This document shows positions 49,101-59,723 of a stretch of DNA of 64,000 nt, one piece after another (the first letter of the stretch is position 1; every line of letters starts with the position of its first letter). Under the pieces are notes generated by a model. The model did not search any database, was not told the origin of the DNA, and saw only the letters and a list, made by a program, of their open reading frames with translations. A program made the translations under genes and the position numbers. The DNA comes from Rhodosorus marinus (lineage: Eukaryota > Rhodophyta > Stylonematophyceae > Stylonematales > Stylonemataceae). The stretch lies in NCBI GenBank assembly GCA_029953675.1, contig JAMWBK010000004.1:248001-312000 (forward strand), read 5' to 3'.

Positions 49101-50189
49101 ACAAGCTGGTCAAGTTCGTCGTCTGTGAGTGGCCTATTCCTCTCATCCACTTCCATCTGCCATCTCATCGTATGATAGGCTTCCGGAGTCATGGATGGGT
49201 TCATGGGCGTCTGCATACCGTCGAAAGCGGCCGGTGTTTGCGCGGCTCCCATTCCCATCTGCGGTGTAGCACCCATGTCAACAGCTCCCGGAGCAGCAGG
49301 GGTCATGTCCCAGCGCGACTTTTTCCCGCTTGAAACATCTGGCGTTTGATCCCATCGTGAGCCCGAGGCAATGCTTCCCTCTGAGCCGCTGACGGCGCTC
49401 ATTGTCGGCGTATCTTCCACGTCCCATCTCTTTCTTCGCGGTGTTGTTCCTGCCTGATCCCATCGTGAGCCTGCTTTTGGGGTCTCAGCTACTCCATTGG
49501 CTTGCGAAGACTCTGGCGCCGGTGTTGGCTCTGCCACGTCCCACCTAGTCAAGTCAGAAAAGAAGGAAGGGATAGTGGATAAAAGTTAGCATGAGGACAA
49601 GGCAATCCCTCATTAAGCACAACTGGACACCCTACCTCCTTCTCTTCCTCTCGGGTTTGCTCTGAGTTGATGGTTTAATAGTTGATTCATCAATCTGGGG
49701 AGGAAGAGGAACAGTTGCAATTCCGTTCTCCCCTTCCTCCTCCTTCTTCTTCGCAATGGCCTTTTGCATTTCAATTTGTTCATTCTCGAGCATTCTCTCC
49801 CTCATAACATCCGCATATGATGCTCCATCCCTTCCACTTGCTGCCAAGCTATCCGCAGGCAAGACCCTATTGCGCCGTCGGGCATGGTAATCATCTTCTC
49901 GTTCCGCTATGGATTTTACTCGTGTGTCCTTGAACGGATCGTCATCCCGAGAAGCCATCGCCGCCTCGTCGAGCAATTCCTTCGGTGCGGTGAACGAATT
50001 CACCAAGCTCGTCGGAGCAGGCACCGCGGAAACTTCCGCTCCATCCACGGGCAATTCCGTCACATAATTGTTGTGCTTCCCCCTCCCGTTCCCTCCGTAG
50101 AGATCCGCATCATATCCACCCGTCGACCCAAACGCAGCACGCTCCTCCTGTAGCCGCTTAATCTCACTCTCATCCTCCTCCTCGCCCAT
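46165..50189 (-). CDS. SF3B1: Splicing factor 3B subunit 1 (U2 snRNP), frameshifted in its last exon
   Basis: Exons 50189-49636, 49544-48284, 48199-47742, 47660-47218, 47125-46836, 46758-46267 and a final exon from 46194. SF3B1 clamps the branch-point helix in the U2 snRNP. The N-terminal region has five RWD ligand motifs (for example KRWDVED, SRWDQTP, SRWDMTP) for U2AF-homology partners, followed by HEAT repeats with family signatures such as [60 protein letters not shown] and [13 protein letters not shown]. As read, exon 7 ends after nine residues ([12 protein letters not shown] at 46167-46165) because one C is missing relative to the copy at 42889-42892. The protein is 1175 residues; an intact exon 7, ending at 45980, would give 1237. 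Loss of the C-terminal 62 residues would be unusual for an essential protein, so an assembly error is possible. Confidence 0.93.
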
Positions 50190-51284
50190 TTTTACCCTTC
50201 TAAAAGCACCAAAAGCTTACTTTATTCGCAATCCAAAGCCAAATAAATTCCCCTCACCCCTTCAAACACGACCGATCAGCACCATTGCTTCCCCAAATCC
50301 TCGAACCTAAATCGAAGAAAACCTCTAAAAACACAACCTAATAACGGATATCCCTTTCTCTCCCAAGTTTCAATACAATAAAATTCAAATACATCCAACA
50401 ATCCATCCCAACCTCCTCCCTCCTTCCCCCTACCTTACCCGAACTCGACCTTCCTCCCATCAGCCTTTATATCTTCACTTCAGCAGCGTCACTTTGTCGA
50501 AGATAAAAACCAGAAGAAAATTCATTTGGACGCGCGCAAACTAATAATTCGTTGTAAAATACACGCGTCATATTATGATTAGTTTAAATGTCAATATTGA
50601 CTAGATCAGTCTTTTTCACGGATGCTTCTTTCGCATTCCAGAGATTCTATCCAATGTTTTTTTGGCACGCGTCAAATTAAGATTTTAACGAATGGAAACG
50701 CTAAAAGGAAAACGCGTAGTCGATTTGATTTTTAACACGTGTTCTTTTCGATGAGCCGGGTTTTTATTGCTTTTTTTAAGTTCAGCGATTGGAAAAGGCA
50801 AGGCGGATTCGTTTCCTCGGATGGCGTGACGGCTCACGGAAGGCAAGAGCTACTGAGTTTGCCTGGCTCTCGAGCTTCATGGCACTTGAATGAGTCTCGG
50901 CGGGCTTTTTTTGTTTACTCGTTCCTCTGGACGATGGTCGAATCTGCCCGTCTCGGTGTTCGCGCTTACCTACATGAAAACATGGGGTTTGGGGACGCAC
51001 GTTTGCACACGTCGCCTGGAATGAGCTGTTGGGCTCCGAAGAAGTGGAGGACTGTCACAATATCTTCACACTGTCGACGTGTCTAATCTGTTGCAGAGAG
51101 GATGCTCTGGCTTGTGAGATCTTTCCGAAAACCAGGATAAACTGGTGTAGAAAGGCGTTAATCGATTCTGCGAGGGTCAGAGGAACTTCCATATCAGCGC
51201 TCAGAGCGTCAGATCAAACAAACTCTCAACTAGACGAACAAAATGTCCAAATAAATCGTTTCACACTCGGAAAAACAGTCATCC
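50190..51284. other. Intergenic, no gene recognised
   Basis: Positions 50200-50480 are A/C-rich and probably the SF3B1 promoter. The frame 50739-51086 starts with GTG and has no recognisable content. Confidence 0.45.
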
Positions 51285-52078
51285 ATGTTGCAGGCTGTAG
51301 ACCACTCAAGTTCTCTCTACCTGTCGGTTGCAGAATACAAGCGCCTTGGACAACGACTGAAATGCGTAGCCCGGTTCGGAGGTAGTCGAAGATGCCTGTC
51401 TGCTAGAGGAATTCAAAGTTCCGAGTGGTTATGTGAAATACATAGGGAGAATTACCGTCTGAGATGTTTTTTTCGCTTGTTCGTCCTCTGTTGAACGGAG
51501 AGTGCGCTCAAGCTCGTTGAGTCCCTTCTCAGCGATGTGGATGCCAAAGATACGATCCAAGCACGGAAAGTTTGCTCTTCAAGTGTGGTGGCTTAAGAAC
51601 GAGGTCGGGGCGAGGTGCTTGAGGAAGGATCCCCTGGAGATTGTTGCGGAGGAGACTTCGAAGAGATGGTTGGGCAGAGCGGGAGAAGCCGCCGCGAAGG
51701 AATCGCTGACGATAGGAACGAATCTCGGGAGGAGATTGCTGGATAAAGGAATCAAAGAGGTAGCCGCTCTTCCAAATCTTTCTGAGAAGCTTGATTAGGC
51801 GTTCTGAACTCTACTAACAATTTTCTTAATCGTGGCAGGTGTACCTGGACCATTTGCAAGCGAGGAGACCGGGAATCAACGTTGGACTTTTTGCTCACCT
51901 CGCGGATGTCGTCCATGGCATGTCTCAAGAGCAAGTTCTTGTGACGATCTATACGGAAGATCTCAACCATAGTGTTCACATATCCGACCACAGCAAACTT
52001 ATGCTCTACCTGCATCAAATGCGAAAGGAAGGGGCTCACGTGGTTGGTCCAATGCTCCATTTCCCCACTCTTAAATAG
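51285..52078 (+). CDS. Small protein, possibly organellar ribosomal protein uL18-like
   Basis: Exons 51533-51759 and 51839-52078 are supported by a good splice join (GIKE-VYLDHLQ). An upstream exon 51285-51432 is inferred because it opens with ATG, is rich in Ser/Arg/Leu (RRCLSARGIQSS, like a mitochondrial presequence) and joins in phase through a 100-nt GT-AG intron. This gives 204 residues; without it the start would be 51535 (154 residues). Segments IRSKHGKFALQVWW, AAAKESLTIGTNLG and RRLLDKGIKEVY have the order seen in uL18 proteins (strand, helix, then LxxRxxxxGI-V). The identification is weak and other small proteins are possible. The coding nature of the last two exons is more secure than the name. 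Confidence 0.4.
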
Positions 52079-52774
52079 TACGATCTAACTTTAGAGAACA
52101 CCTGTGAATACAAAACTGAAGGCGAAACTCGAAAACCCCGATGAAGAGCATTGATGATCACTGCACGGTACTGTCCTTGACCCTCTGGTTTACTACTCTG
52201 GCGTCCCATCGCTGCCTTGTTGTTGGGCGCGAGTCTTCAGCGCCTTCCTTCACCCTCTCTCAGGGTATTTGGGCACTGAACACCAACTAGGTTGTCCGGA
52301 CTGATAATCATCGGAAACAATACCGATCATGGTCATTCCGTTCAACTCTTTAGCTGCCCGATTATCCATGCCGGCCCCGTCAGCTTTTGCACTGTTGGCG
52401 GCTGCATTGAAAAATCCTCCCTTACCTTGCTCTGGCAATGCGCTCTCCTGTAAGCATAGATATGAGAAGACTGAGGCTACTCCTGCTCATTTCCATACAC
52501 CACGACAACAGCCAACAGTTCCCAACCAAACCCCATCCAACTAATGACTGAACTCAATCCATATTAAAATGATTGATGAAGATGAGATTTTTTGAGATTT
52601 TTTGAGGGAACGGGACGTGGGACACTCATTGGAGCTGGCGGGGTTGAGGACTCTTTTAAGGGATCGATAGGCAATGACTCATGGGGAGTGAGGAAGCGGA
52701 TGAGCTTGATCATGCGTATGCGTGTTCTGGTTTATCTGGAAGACTGTATCTAGGAATTTTTAATTGAAGTGAAT
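52079..52774. other. Intergenic with a possible small minus-strand exon
   Basis: On the minus strand, an acceptor (CTTACAG) at about 52451 opens an exon to the stop at 52250. It encodes 62 residues of even composition (GKGGFFNAAANSAKADGAG, then NGMTMIGIVSDDYQSG). An upstream mini-exon MGFGWELLAVVV at about 52526-52491 would join in phase. I do not recognise the protein and rate it as possible, not probable. Confidence 0.3.
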
Positions 52775-53731
52775 ATGGCGTTCATGGTAGGTTGTAGTGG
52801 ATCTAAGATCAGTAGGCAGCGTTTGGAGGCGAGGTGCGGTGCGGATGGGGATGGAAGGAGGGAGTTCATGAAGGCGGCTGTGGGAGTTTTTGTTGGTGGT
52901 GCGGTTTTTGGACTGGGCCGCGCTCTGGCGGCGAGGCCGGAGGGTGTTAACAGGCCAGATTTACTGCCTCCCACGTTTACCACCGTGATTGTAAGTCGAC
53001 CTTTTCGACTCCTCGGCACTTGAACGTGAACTCTTGTCCTGGCGTTGACGGTTTCGTGCCTCTTATTTTGTTTCTAGGATCTTGAACGGTTTCTTACCTC
53101 AGGTCAACGCTCTAGATTGGAAGAGCAGATAAAACGAGTGGAAGATAAAACGGGTTTTAAAGTTCGAGTTTTAACACAGCGATACCCAGTAAGCTGAGAG
53201 CTGTCTATGCAAAATAAGAACAAGCCAATAGCTTTCCACAGTTCCAAATCAGCTGAGGTTGAAAAATTTCTACCTTTTTCGCCGTTCTAGCAAACCCCAG
53301 GTTTGGCTATCAAGGACTACTGGTCAGTAGATGATAAGTCAGTGGTTCTAGTAGCCGACTTCTTCGGCGGAACGGGAAGCCTCTTGAAGTTCAACGTAGG
53401 TGAAGACGTTTATGCCAAACTGCCTCCAAGGTTCTGGTCTGTTTTGGCTTCAAAGGTATAATTTACGCATCAATTGAATTGAGATAGCAACGCTGCGCTA
53501 ACGATCGGACGGTAAACGACTTGCTGCTCATCTCTCCCTCCTCTAGTACGGAAACCAGTTCTACGTGAGAAAAAACGGGGAAGATCGATCCATCCTCGAC
53601 TCCCTCGACGCGATCAATAGCTGTCTCCTCCAAGGAGGTTGCCAGGTAATACACCGAACCACAGATATCATCTCCACGCATTTTCTCTCGAATCTATAAC
53701 AAATGTATTTCCGCTGCAGGCACCTCCATGA
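52775..53731 (+). CDS. Thylakoid lumen 15-kDa protein (TPM-domain family)
   Basis: Five exons (52775-52990, 53078-53188, 53291-53455, 53547-53645, 53720-53731) give 200 residues. The mature part matches plant thylakoid lumenal 15-kDa proteins: KTGFKVRVLTQRYP, TPGLAIKDYWSVDD, VVLVADFFGGTGSLLKFNVG, RFWSVLASKYGNQFYV. Their function is not settled; TPM-domain relatives act in photosystem II maintenance. The N-terminus reads MAFMVGCSG, then a twin-arginine signal (GDGRREFMKAAVG) with a hydrophobic core and an ALAA cleavage site, so the protein should cross the thylakoid membrane by the Tat route. The final exon has only four codons (APP, stop). Its 3' end faces NDUFAF5 at 69 bp. Confidence 0.9.
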
Positions 53732-53800
53732 GGGCACGTCGAAAGCCCCGTATCCCGATAGCGTTCGTTCGCACCTGGAGATCCTCAAAAAGAGCCCAGC

Positions 53801-55019
53801 TCATCGCTTCGAATCGACCACTTCCGACATCCCTTCCAGATCCTTGAAGGACGCTGTGGCTGATCCTCTCCTCAACGGTTGAGGCTGGGAGTCAGCATAC
53901 TTCCAACCAAGCATGTAAATGATCTGAAACGTCGCTATGATGCCTCCATCCTCAGATCCAAACTTCTCCTTGTATATTTCATCAGCACGCTTGAATGCTC
54001 GGTTTCCAAAGTAGGTCCTATCAAACTCCCGTAGATAGTCTCACTTAGTTCCAAGCGGAGCACTGTCCTGTCATCTTCGCTCGGCTTACCTTCGCTTGAT
54101 CAGAGCGTTATTCTCTCCCATTCCTTTCAAATGTCTCATGAGCGAGAAGATGTCTCTGAACTCCACTTGGATGTCTTCTATATCGATTGTTGTTAGAACA
54201 AACCCGCCACGACCAAGCACACTTCCGGCGTCTCGTAGGCGTACGAAGGGGCTTATGTGGTTGCTAAGTCCGCTCCATATTTCCTCTTCAGCAAGCTGCA
54301 TTGAAATTCTAAGCTCGCTTAGAGTGTCACCTGAGGTGACGAGGAAGCGCTCTGCTGTGAGCACTTGTGATTGAGACGTTCTCTTGTGGGTGTGAGTCGC
54401 CAAAAAAAACTCACCGCCAAACATCGATCCAACGAAAAGTCCGTCTGGTCTCAAAATGTTGTTGATCTGAACCATTGAACCTGGGAGATCGTTTACCCAG
54501 TGGAGAGCTAGAGACGAGATTACCAGGTCAAATTCTTCCTTCTTGAAAGGGATCTTTTCCTCGTCGACGACGTCGAAGGCCTTCTGGTGCACACCCTCCT
54601 CGTCGCACCGGCGCTTAGCTGCGTCGATGATAGGGCCAGCTTGATCAACTTGGAGAAGGCTACGAACCTTATCCTTCTGCAGCAGCTTCTTCGCAGCGAT
54701 ACTTACGTGAGCTCGTCCGCATCCGAGATCCAGGGCACGTGTGAAGTTTCGGTTTACGTCCTACAAGAACAACCTCGCATCAGATATCTGTATCTTATTC
54801 TCCGAAGCGCCCACAAGTGAGCTTGCAGCCTACCTCAAGTCTGTCCATAACACGCTCGGCTACCTCATCTCTAAGATAGTCGAACTTGCTTGCTCCGTCT
54901 GCGCTCGCGGAAAGAACTTTATGCCATCTCTTCGCGTCGCGATCGAATACGACCACTGACATTCCACGCCTCGAGGATGCATTTTTCTTTAATCCTCTAA
55001 AAATCAAGCCATACCGCAT
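53801..55019 (-). CDS. NDUFAF5: NDUFAF5-type methyltransferase, complex I assembly
   Basis: Four exons (55019-54834, 54760-54415, 54330-54090, 54017-53801) give 329 residues. In animals NDUFAF5 hydroxylates an arginine of the complex I subunit NDUFS7 in mitochondria, although it has a methyltransferase fold. Landmarks are [31 protein letters not shown], the SAM-site motif [45 protein letters not shown] joined to [14 protein letters not shown], and the C-terminal [13 protein letters not shown] with RRGSATASF. All joins are in phase. The N-terminus is short and basic ([18 protein letters not shown]), compatible with mitochondrial import. A two-unit tandem repeat begins at the start codon and extends upstream. 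Confidence 0.93.
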
Positions 55020-55400
55020 AGTGAGTAAGGAGAGATCTCAAACCTGTCCGATCCCAAGATGTTCGTTCAGAATCCATCCGCCTTAGCAAGAGCCATTCTC
55101 CGAAGTCGATCTCAATCCTTTTCAGTCAGTCACCGAGAGTTGATTGAAGGCGAATTAGTTTCAGAGGGATCTTGGGAATGGATGGTGTATCTCGGAACGT
55201 GATTGACAGACGTAGTGAGTAAGGGGAGCTCCAACCTGTTGGGTTCCGAGATGTTCGCTCAGAATTCATCCGCCTGAGCAGATTCGTTCCTAGTCTGAGA
55301 TTCAATCCTTTTCACAAACCCGTTGATCACGGATCGACGGTGGTTATTTCAGACGGGTCGGAAAAGGCTGGTGCTTTTGAGAAGCCAGGACGTCATTGAG
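55018..55400. repeat. Two-unit diverged tandem repeat, about 194 bp
   Basis: TAGTGAGTAAGG-headed units begin near 55018 and 55213. They share blocks such as GAGATGTTCGCTCAGAAT-like, ATCCGCC, TCAATCCTTTTCA and GATC-rich segments in order. The array sits directly upstream of the NDUFAF5 start codon. Confidence 0.7.
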
Positions 55401-56104
55401 AGACTATAGACCAGCAAAATTTGTCTTCGAAAGCCCTGAAAAGACTTTGACAATGATCTCAAAGACGACTCCTGAGCTCGTGGTTGTTCACATCGTGCCG
55501 GCTAAGCATTTTCCAGGGTGAGCAATCGGATATGACTTCATCTAGTATGGACAAACGAGGAACGTTAAAGCCTTCCAGCACCATCGTACATTCCCACAAC
55601 CCAAGCGCTAGGAGTCATTGGCAACAGTGGCATCAAGGCTGAGGACCAGCTCACTACAAATTGGTTCCTAACCCACTCAATCGCTTCGATTGCCCCTTCA
55701 TTGCTTGGAAAGGTATCATGAGAACTCTCACAATCATCTAAACAGCCACCAGAAGAGGCAAGGAGACGTTAGTCAAGGACTACTACCCCACCCAGGCTCG
55801 AAGCTATAAGGACGCGGGTTCGAAGACCCATGGACAAAGACGATAGAGATCCGAGCTCACTTACAAAGACGAGGTCTTCCGATAAGATCTTCGTAGAAAG
55901 GGCCGCGAATACCGTCGACAAGGATGAACCGATCTCCGCGATAAGTTGGAGCCCACCGCTCTAGGATAAGAAAACTTGTTGAGGAGGTTTGCGCTTGCCT
56001 CCTCGGGGGAGCTGATAGAGGAAACTCTTTTCCTTCTTGACCGAACAATGTGCACTTCTGCTCTTGATAATCGCGGAGTTGGATTCGTTTGCGGGGGTTG
56101 GAGG
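55401..56104. other. Intergenic between divergent NDUFAF5 and the Nei-type gene
   Basis: No gene is recognised. The frame of the downstream glycosylase is open upstream of its chosen start back to about 55976 and includes an ATG at 56048. Confidence 0.45.
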
Positions 56105-57756
56105 ATGGTGGAGGGACACCAAGTGCATCGCGTGGCGATTTCGCACCGAAAGCGGCTTCTGAACAGCGTGGTAGGGGCGAGCTCGCCCAACGGAAAGTTC
56201 GCGGACGGTGCGTCGGCGATCAGCGGGAAGACGCTGGCTAGAATCGAAGCGCACGGAAAGAACCTGTTCTATTTCTTCGGAAACGATGAGAAACCTCGCT
56301 CCGACTTGGTCGTGGTTCACATCCACTTCGGGATGTCCGGCAGGTTCACCCTCTTCAATGCCCCTGGTCCTGAGCCGGGGGCCAACGTCAGACTTAAACT
56401 TACCAGCAGCAATACGGAAGCGTACCTGAGCTCAATGATCTGCCAGCATGGAGGTCTCGAGCTGTACGACGAGAAAGTGAACAAGTTGGGTGAAGATCCG
56501 CTTCGAGAAGACGCTATGAGCGAGCGATTCTGGGAGAAAATTCAGTCCTCGAAGAAGTCTATTGGGCTGATGCTCATGGACCAGACTGCAATCGCAGGCG
56601 TAGGGAACATTTACCGCGCCGAAATTCTCTTTCGCGCCGGAATACATCCAGAACAGCCTTCACACACTCTCTCGCGTGAACAGTTTGAACGCGTTTGGCG
56701 TGAGAGCGTGCTGCTCCTTCAACGAGGAGTGAAGACGGGGTCTATACTAACCGTCGACCCAGCAGAAAACTTACCAGAGCCCTGGAAACGACGCTACATA
56801 TACAACCATAGCGAATGTCCACGCTGTCATGGCGTTGTAAGTCGTGTTTGTTTCGCCTTTTTTCTACTAGAACACGTTCTAACCTCTTCGGGCTTCCCGT
56901 TTCTTGTCCTTAGATACGTTCCTGGGAGATCTCAAAGCGACGAGCATACGCTTGTGAAACGTGCCAACCTCTAGACCCTCACGTGGTCAACTCAGACCGC
57001 AAAATTGCCCTACGGAAGAGCTCCAAGCACGAGAGCTTCAATAGCCACTGTGCACCGGAGCCGGGAGCTGCGAAGACGGTCGCTGAACTTCGTCAAGCTC
57101 TGAAATCTGCCGGCTTGGCGATGTCCGGGAGCAAGACTCAGCTTGTGGAGCGACTCAAAGCCACTGAAGGCAAGGAGGAAGTTTGGCTGATCGATTCCGA
57201 GGCTAATAACGATGAAACCGAGACTTTCGGTGACACTAGGAGAACGACAGTCGCGCAGCTCAGAGCAGCGTTGCGTGAGAGAGGACTTCAAATCCAAGGC
57301 ACTCGGTCTGATCTCCTAGCAAGGCTCGAGCAGAATACTGTGGTGATCAAGAGGGATGCAGTGCCAGAGGAGAGTGTCGTTTCCAGGACTGATCGCTCAA
57401 CGCAAGCTGATGAGTTCGTCGACCTGGAAGGCAAGAAGGTCTCGGAGCTGAGAGATCAGCTGGCTTCTCTTGATCAACCGACGACCGGGAAGAAAGCCGA
57501 GCTTGTTGCACGCCTTAAGGCATATCTCGGACATCCCGCAGAAGAGGCTGAAGAATCAATAGAGGTACGCCCAGGAACAGCGCACCTAGGGGAGATTCGT
57601 GACACGTGGGATGCCGCCATGGATAAGAAACGAGCCGGCGAATCGGCAGCCGTCGAACACGTCGGGATGATTGATATGGGTGCGGAAGTCAAGGACACAT
57701 CGCAACAAAAAATCCCGTTCAGAAAGAGGAAGCGGAGATCGACTCGCAGCAAGTGA
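56105..57756 (+). CDS. Nei/Fpg-family DNA glycosylase fused to three SAP motifs
   Basis: Exons 56105-56836 and 56914-57756 give 524 residues. Fpg/Nei enzymes excise oxidised bases using the N-terminal residue as nucleophile. The start MVEGHQVHR fixes the family alignment; here residue 2 is Val where most members have Pro, as in NEIL3. Glu3 and the hairpin Lys52 (AHGKNLFYF) are present, as is the helix-two-turn-helix (GVGNIYRAEILFRAGIHP) and a four-cysteine zinc finger (C238, C241, C258, C261) split by the intron. The C-terminal half has three SAP DNA-binding motifs at about 298-330, 352-382 and 424-458 (each TVAELR or VSELR-type, then LVERLK or LVARLK), ending in a basic tail (RKRKRRS). An upstream ATG at 56048 would bury the catalytic N-terminus, so I prefer 56105. 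Confidence 0.9.
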
Positions 57757-57968
57757 TCGAGAACATCGGTGCAACTTTTAATCGTTCTCCAGTTTGTTTA
57801 TAGTGCTTACAAGTTAGTTATCCTAGTTAATATGCGTACTAAGAATAGTGTACAATAGTTTTAGAGAATGGTTCGCGATGTACGAGGCGACCTCCGCAAC
57901 GAGGAGGCCTGGATGAATCAAGCGCAAGCACGGTTTTCGCTACGTCTGACTTAATCGGAAACCGAATT

Positions 57969-59723
57969 TCATGCTGTCCTCGACAAAGTCGGCCGTCTCT
58001 GGTCGGATTCAGTGGCTTGCTTCTTCCGGGCGAATGGATTGCGCAAACCTCCCGGTCGCTTCACAGGATCTGCCTTCTGGCTGGGGTCCTCTTTCTTAAC
58101 CACAGGAGTATAGTTCGGTACTATCTGCCGAGACGCTATAGGCGAACCGGCGACGCGCTTATGGTCCAGGCTTGGAGGAGTCATTGACATCTGCGAGTCG
58201 CCTGATAACGGGGAATCCGTGCTGTGCGTACTAGGCAGATCATAGGATTCCTCGCCTGTCCACTTGCTCCTCGCATCCGACCCAAACGGATTAAGCGTTC
58301 CGTCAAATGCTTCAAAGTCGTTTTCAAAAACCCGCGTGAGCTTAGGCCGACCTCCACCTCGTTTCCTTCCGAAAAGACCTTTGCCGGACGTTTTCGCAGC
58401 GGTTCCTCCAACGGCGTCCTCTTTGGAAGGAGATTCTGTTGTTTCCCGTGAAGGGGAGTATCCTTGAGAGACTACCGTCGACGAGGAAACCGGGTCAATA
58501 ACAGGATCTGTTGGGTTAGTGCCTTTCACCAGCGTGGACGGGGCCATGACATCCTTCGATGGGCTCGGATTGTCGTGTTTCAGGGATGTTCGCACGGCCG
58601 TTGGTGTAGCTCCGCGCTTCCAAGGGTCTCCGCGTCTGTAGACTGGTAACACGTCCACCCGAGGAGGTTCCTTCGTAGTCAGGCTTCCTTGGTTCCCAGC
58701 TGAAGCAGGTGTGGGCTGGACCTGAGCACCGGCCGTGTTCTGCGCTCTGTCCGTAGGCCCTCCGTCTGGCAACCTCGTTATTTCGCTGAAAGTTTCTTCG
58801 TCCAAGGGGTTTCTCTTAGGAACAACAGGCATATGGCCGCCAACCGTGACTCCGGAAGTTCCGTATTCTTCGGAGGGTAGCATGACTCTCGGAGCCACGT
58901 GCCTCGCCCTCTGGCTTTTCGAAGCAGGTCCCTCCGAATTGGAATCGCTGTTGACAGTTCTATTCGGAGCTGCGTGGGCTGGAATGTACGTTGCAGATTG
59001 TTTCAATGCGACTAGACCACTCGGCTCCCTGTCCTCGGCGCTTTTTATTCCCTTTGAGGCTTCCTTGATTTGATCAGCTACGGCGTCATAGTCATCTACA
59101 GAAGCGACTAATGCCCGCGCGAGTGACTCCAAGCTAATGTCCCTGCTTTGAAGGGATCCCGCTGACAGTTCAGCGACTATGGGCTCAACGAGTTCTGCAG
59201 CGTCCAGAGACCATCCGCATACACGGAGCGTTGACGGATGGGCCTGAAGTACACGTGGGGTGGTGATCCCCGGAATTGGCACATCAAAATACGAGAACCG
59301 CGCCGTAGAAATTCTACTGTTTAACCCGCCAAAGTCCCATGGACCGGTTCTCCCAGCACCCACAGCCCCGCGTCTCTGCTTCTGTCCAAAGAACGCCTCA
59401 AAATCAATCCCTTCGCTGGGCGGCTGGGGTCCATTTCCAGTCTCTGGATCCGGATCTGGTTTCCAACTATCCTCATTGTACTGTTCCAGACCCTCGCCTC
59501 TCTTACCGCCGAAATAACTATTGGCGGCCCTCTCAACGCGTAAAGACTCGACCGTGCCGCTCACCCCCTTCCGCACCCGACAACGAAACTCGCTCTTCAC
59601 CCGCTGAGCCACCGTCGTGTACTCCTTCGCGTACGGGTCATACCTCTCCGAAAACGGTGAAGGCTTCAACTCAAGCCCATCAAACCGGCGACGAGGTCGC
59701 GACTCCTTCACCTTCCTCAACAT
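57969..59723 (-). CDS. Large disordered protein of unknown function
   Basis: A single-exon frame of 584 residues with a true ATG at 59723. Residues 1-180 are partly ordered, with short motifs FDGLELKPSPFSERYDPYAKEYT, EGIDFEAFFGQKQRR and FSYFDVPIPGI. Residues about 185-235 may be helical. The rest is rich in Ser, Pro, Thr, Gly and Lys with basic clusters (FGRKRGGGRPKLTR, LRNPFARKKQ). I do not recognise it. The length of the frame and the ordered motifs support it being real. It is convergent with the glycosylase gene (212-bp gap). Confidence 0.65.
   Translation of the reverse strand: MLRKVKESRPRRRFDGLELKPSPFSERYDPYAKEYTTVAQRVKSEFRCRVRKGVSGTVESLRVERAANSYFGGKRGEGLEQYNEDSWKPDPDPETGNGPQPPSEGIDFEAFFGQKQRRGAVGAGRTGPWDFGGLNSRISTARFSYFDVPIPGITTPRVLQAHPSTLRVCGWSLDAAELVEPIVAELSAGSLQSRDISLESLARALVASVDDYDAVADQIKEASKGIKSAEDREPSGLVALKQSATYIPAHAAPNRTVNSDSNSEGPASKSQRARHVAPRVMLPSEEYGTSGVTVGGHMPVVPKRNPLDEETFSEITRLPDGGPTDRAQNTAGAQVQPTPASAGNQGSLTTKEPPRVDVLPVYRRGDPWKRGATPTAVRTSLKHDNPSPSKDVMAPSTLVKGTNPTDPVIDPVSSSTVVSQGYSPSRETTESPSKEDAVGGTAAKTSGKGLFGRKRGGGRPKLTRVFENDFEAFDGTLNPFGSDARSKWTGEESYDLPSTHSTDSPLSGDSQMSMTPPSLDHKRVAGSPIASRQIVPNYTPVVKKEDPSQKADPVKRPGGLRNPFARKKQATESDQRRPTLSRTA

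Noticed and set aside
55801-55850. GGTTCGAAGACC, reminiscent of a tRNA T-loop
   Set aside because: The flanks do not form an acceptor stem or anticodon arm; no tRNA cloverleaf could be drawn here or elsewhere in the window.
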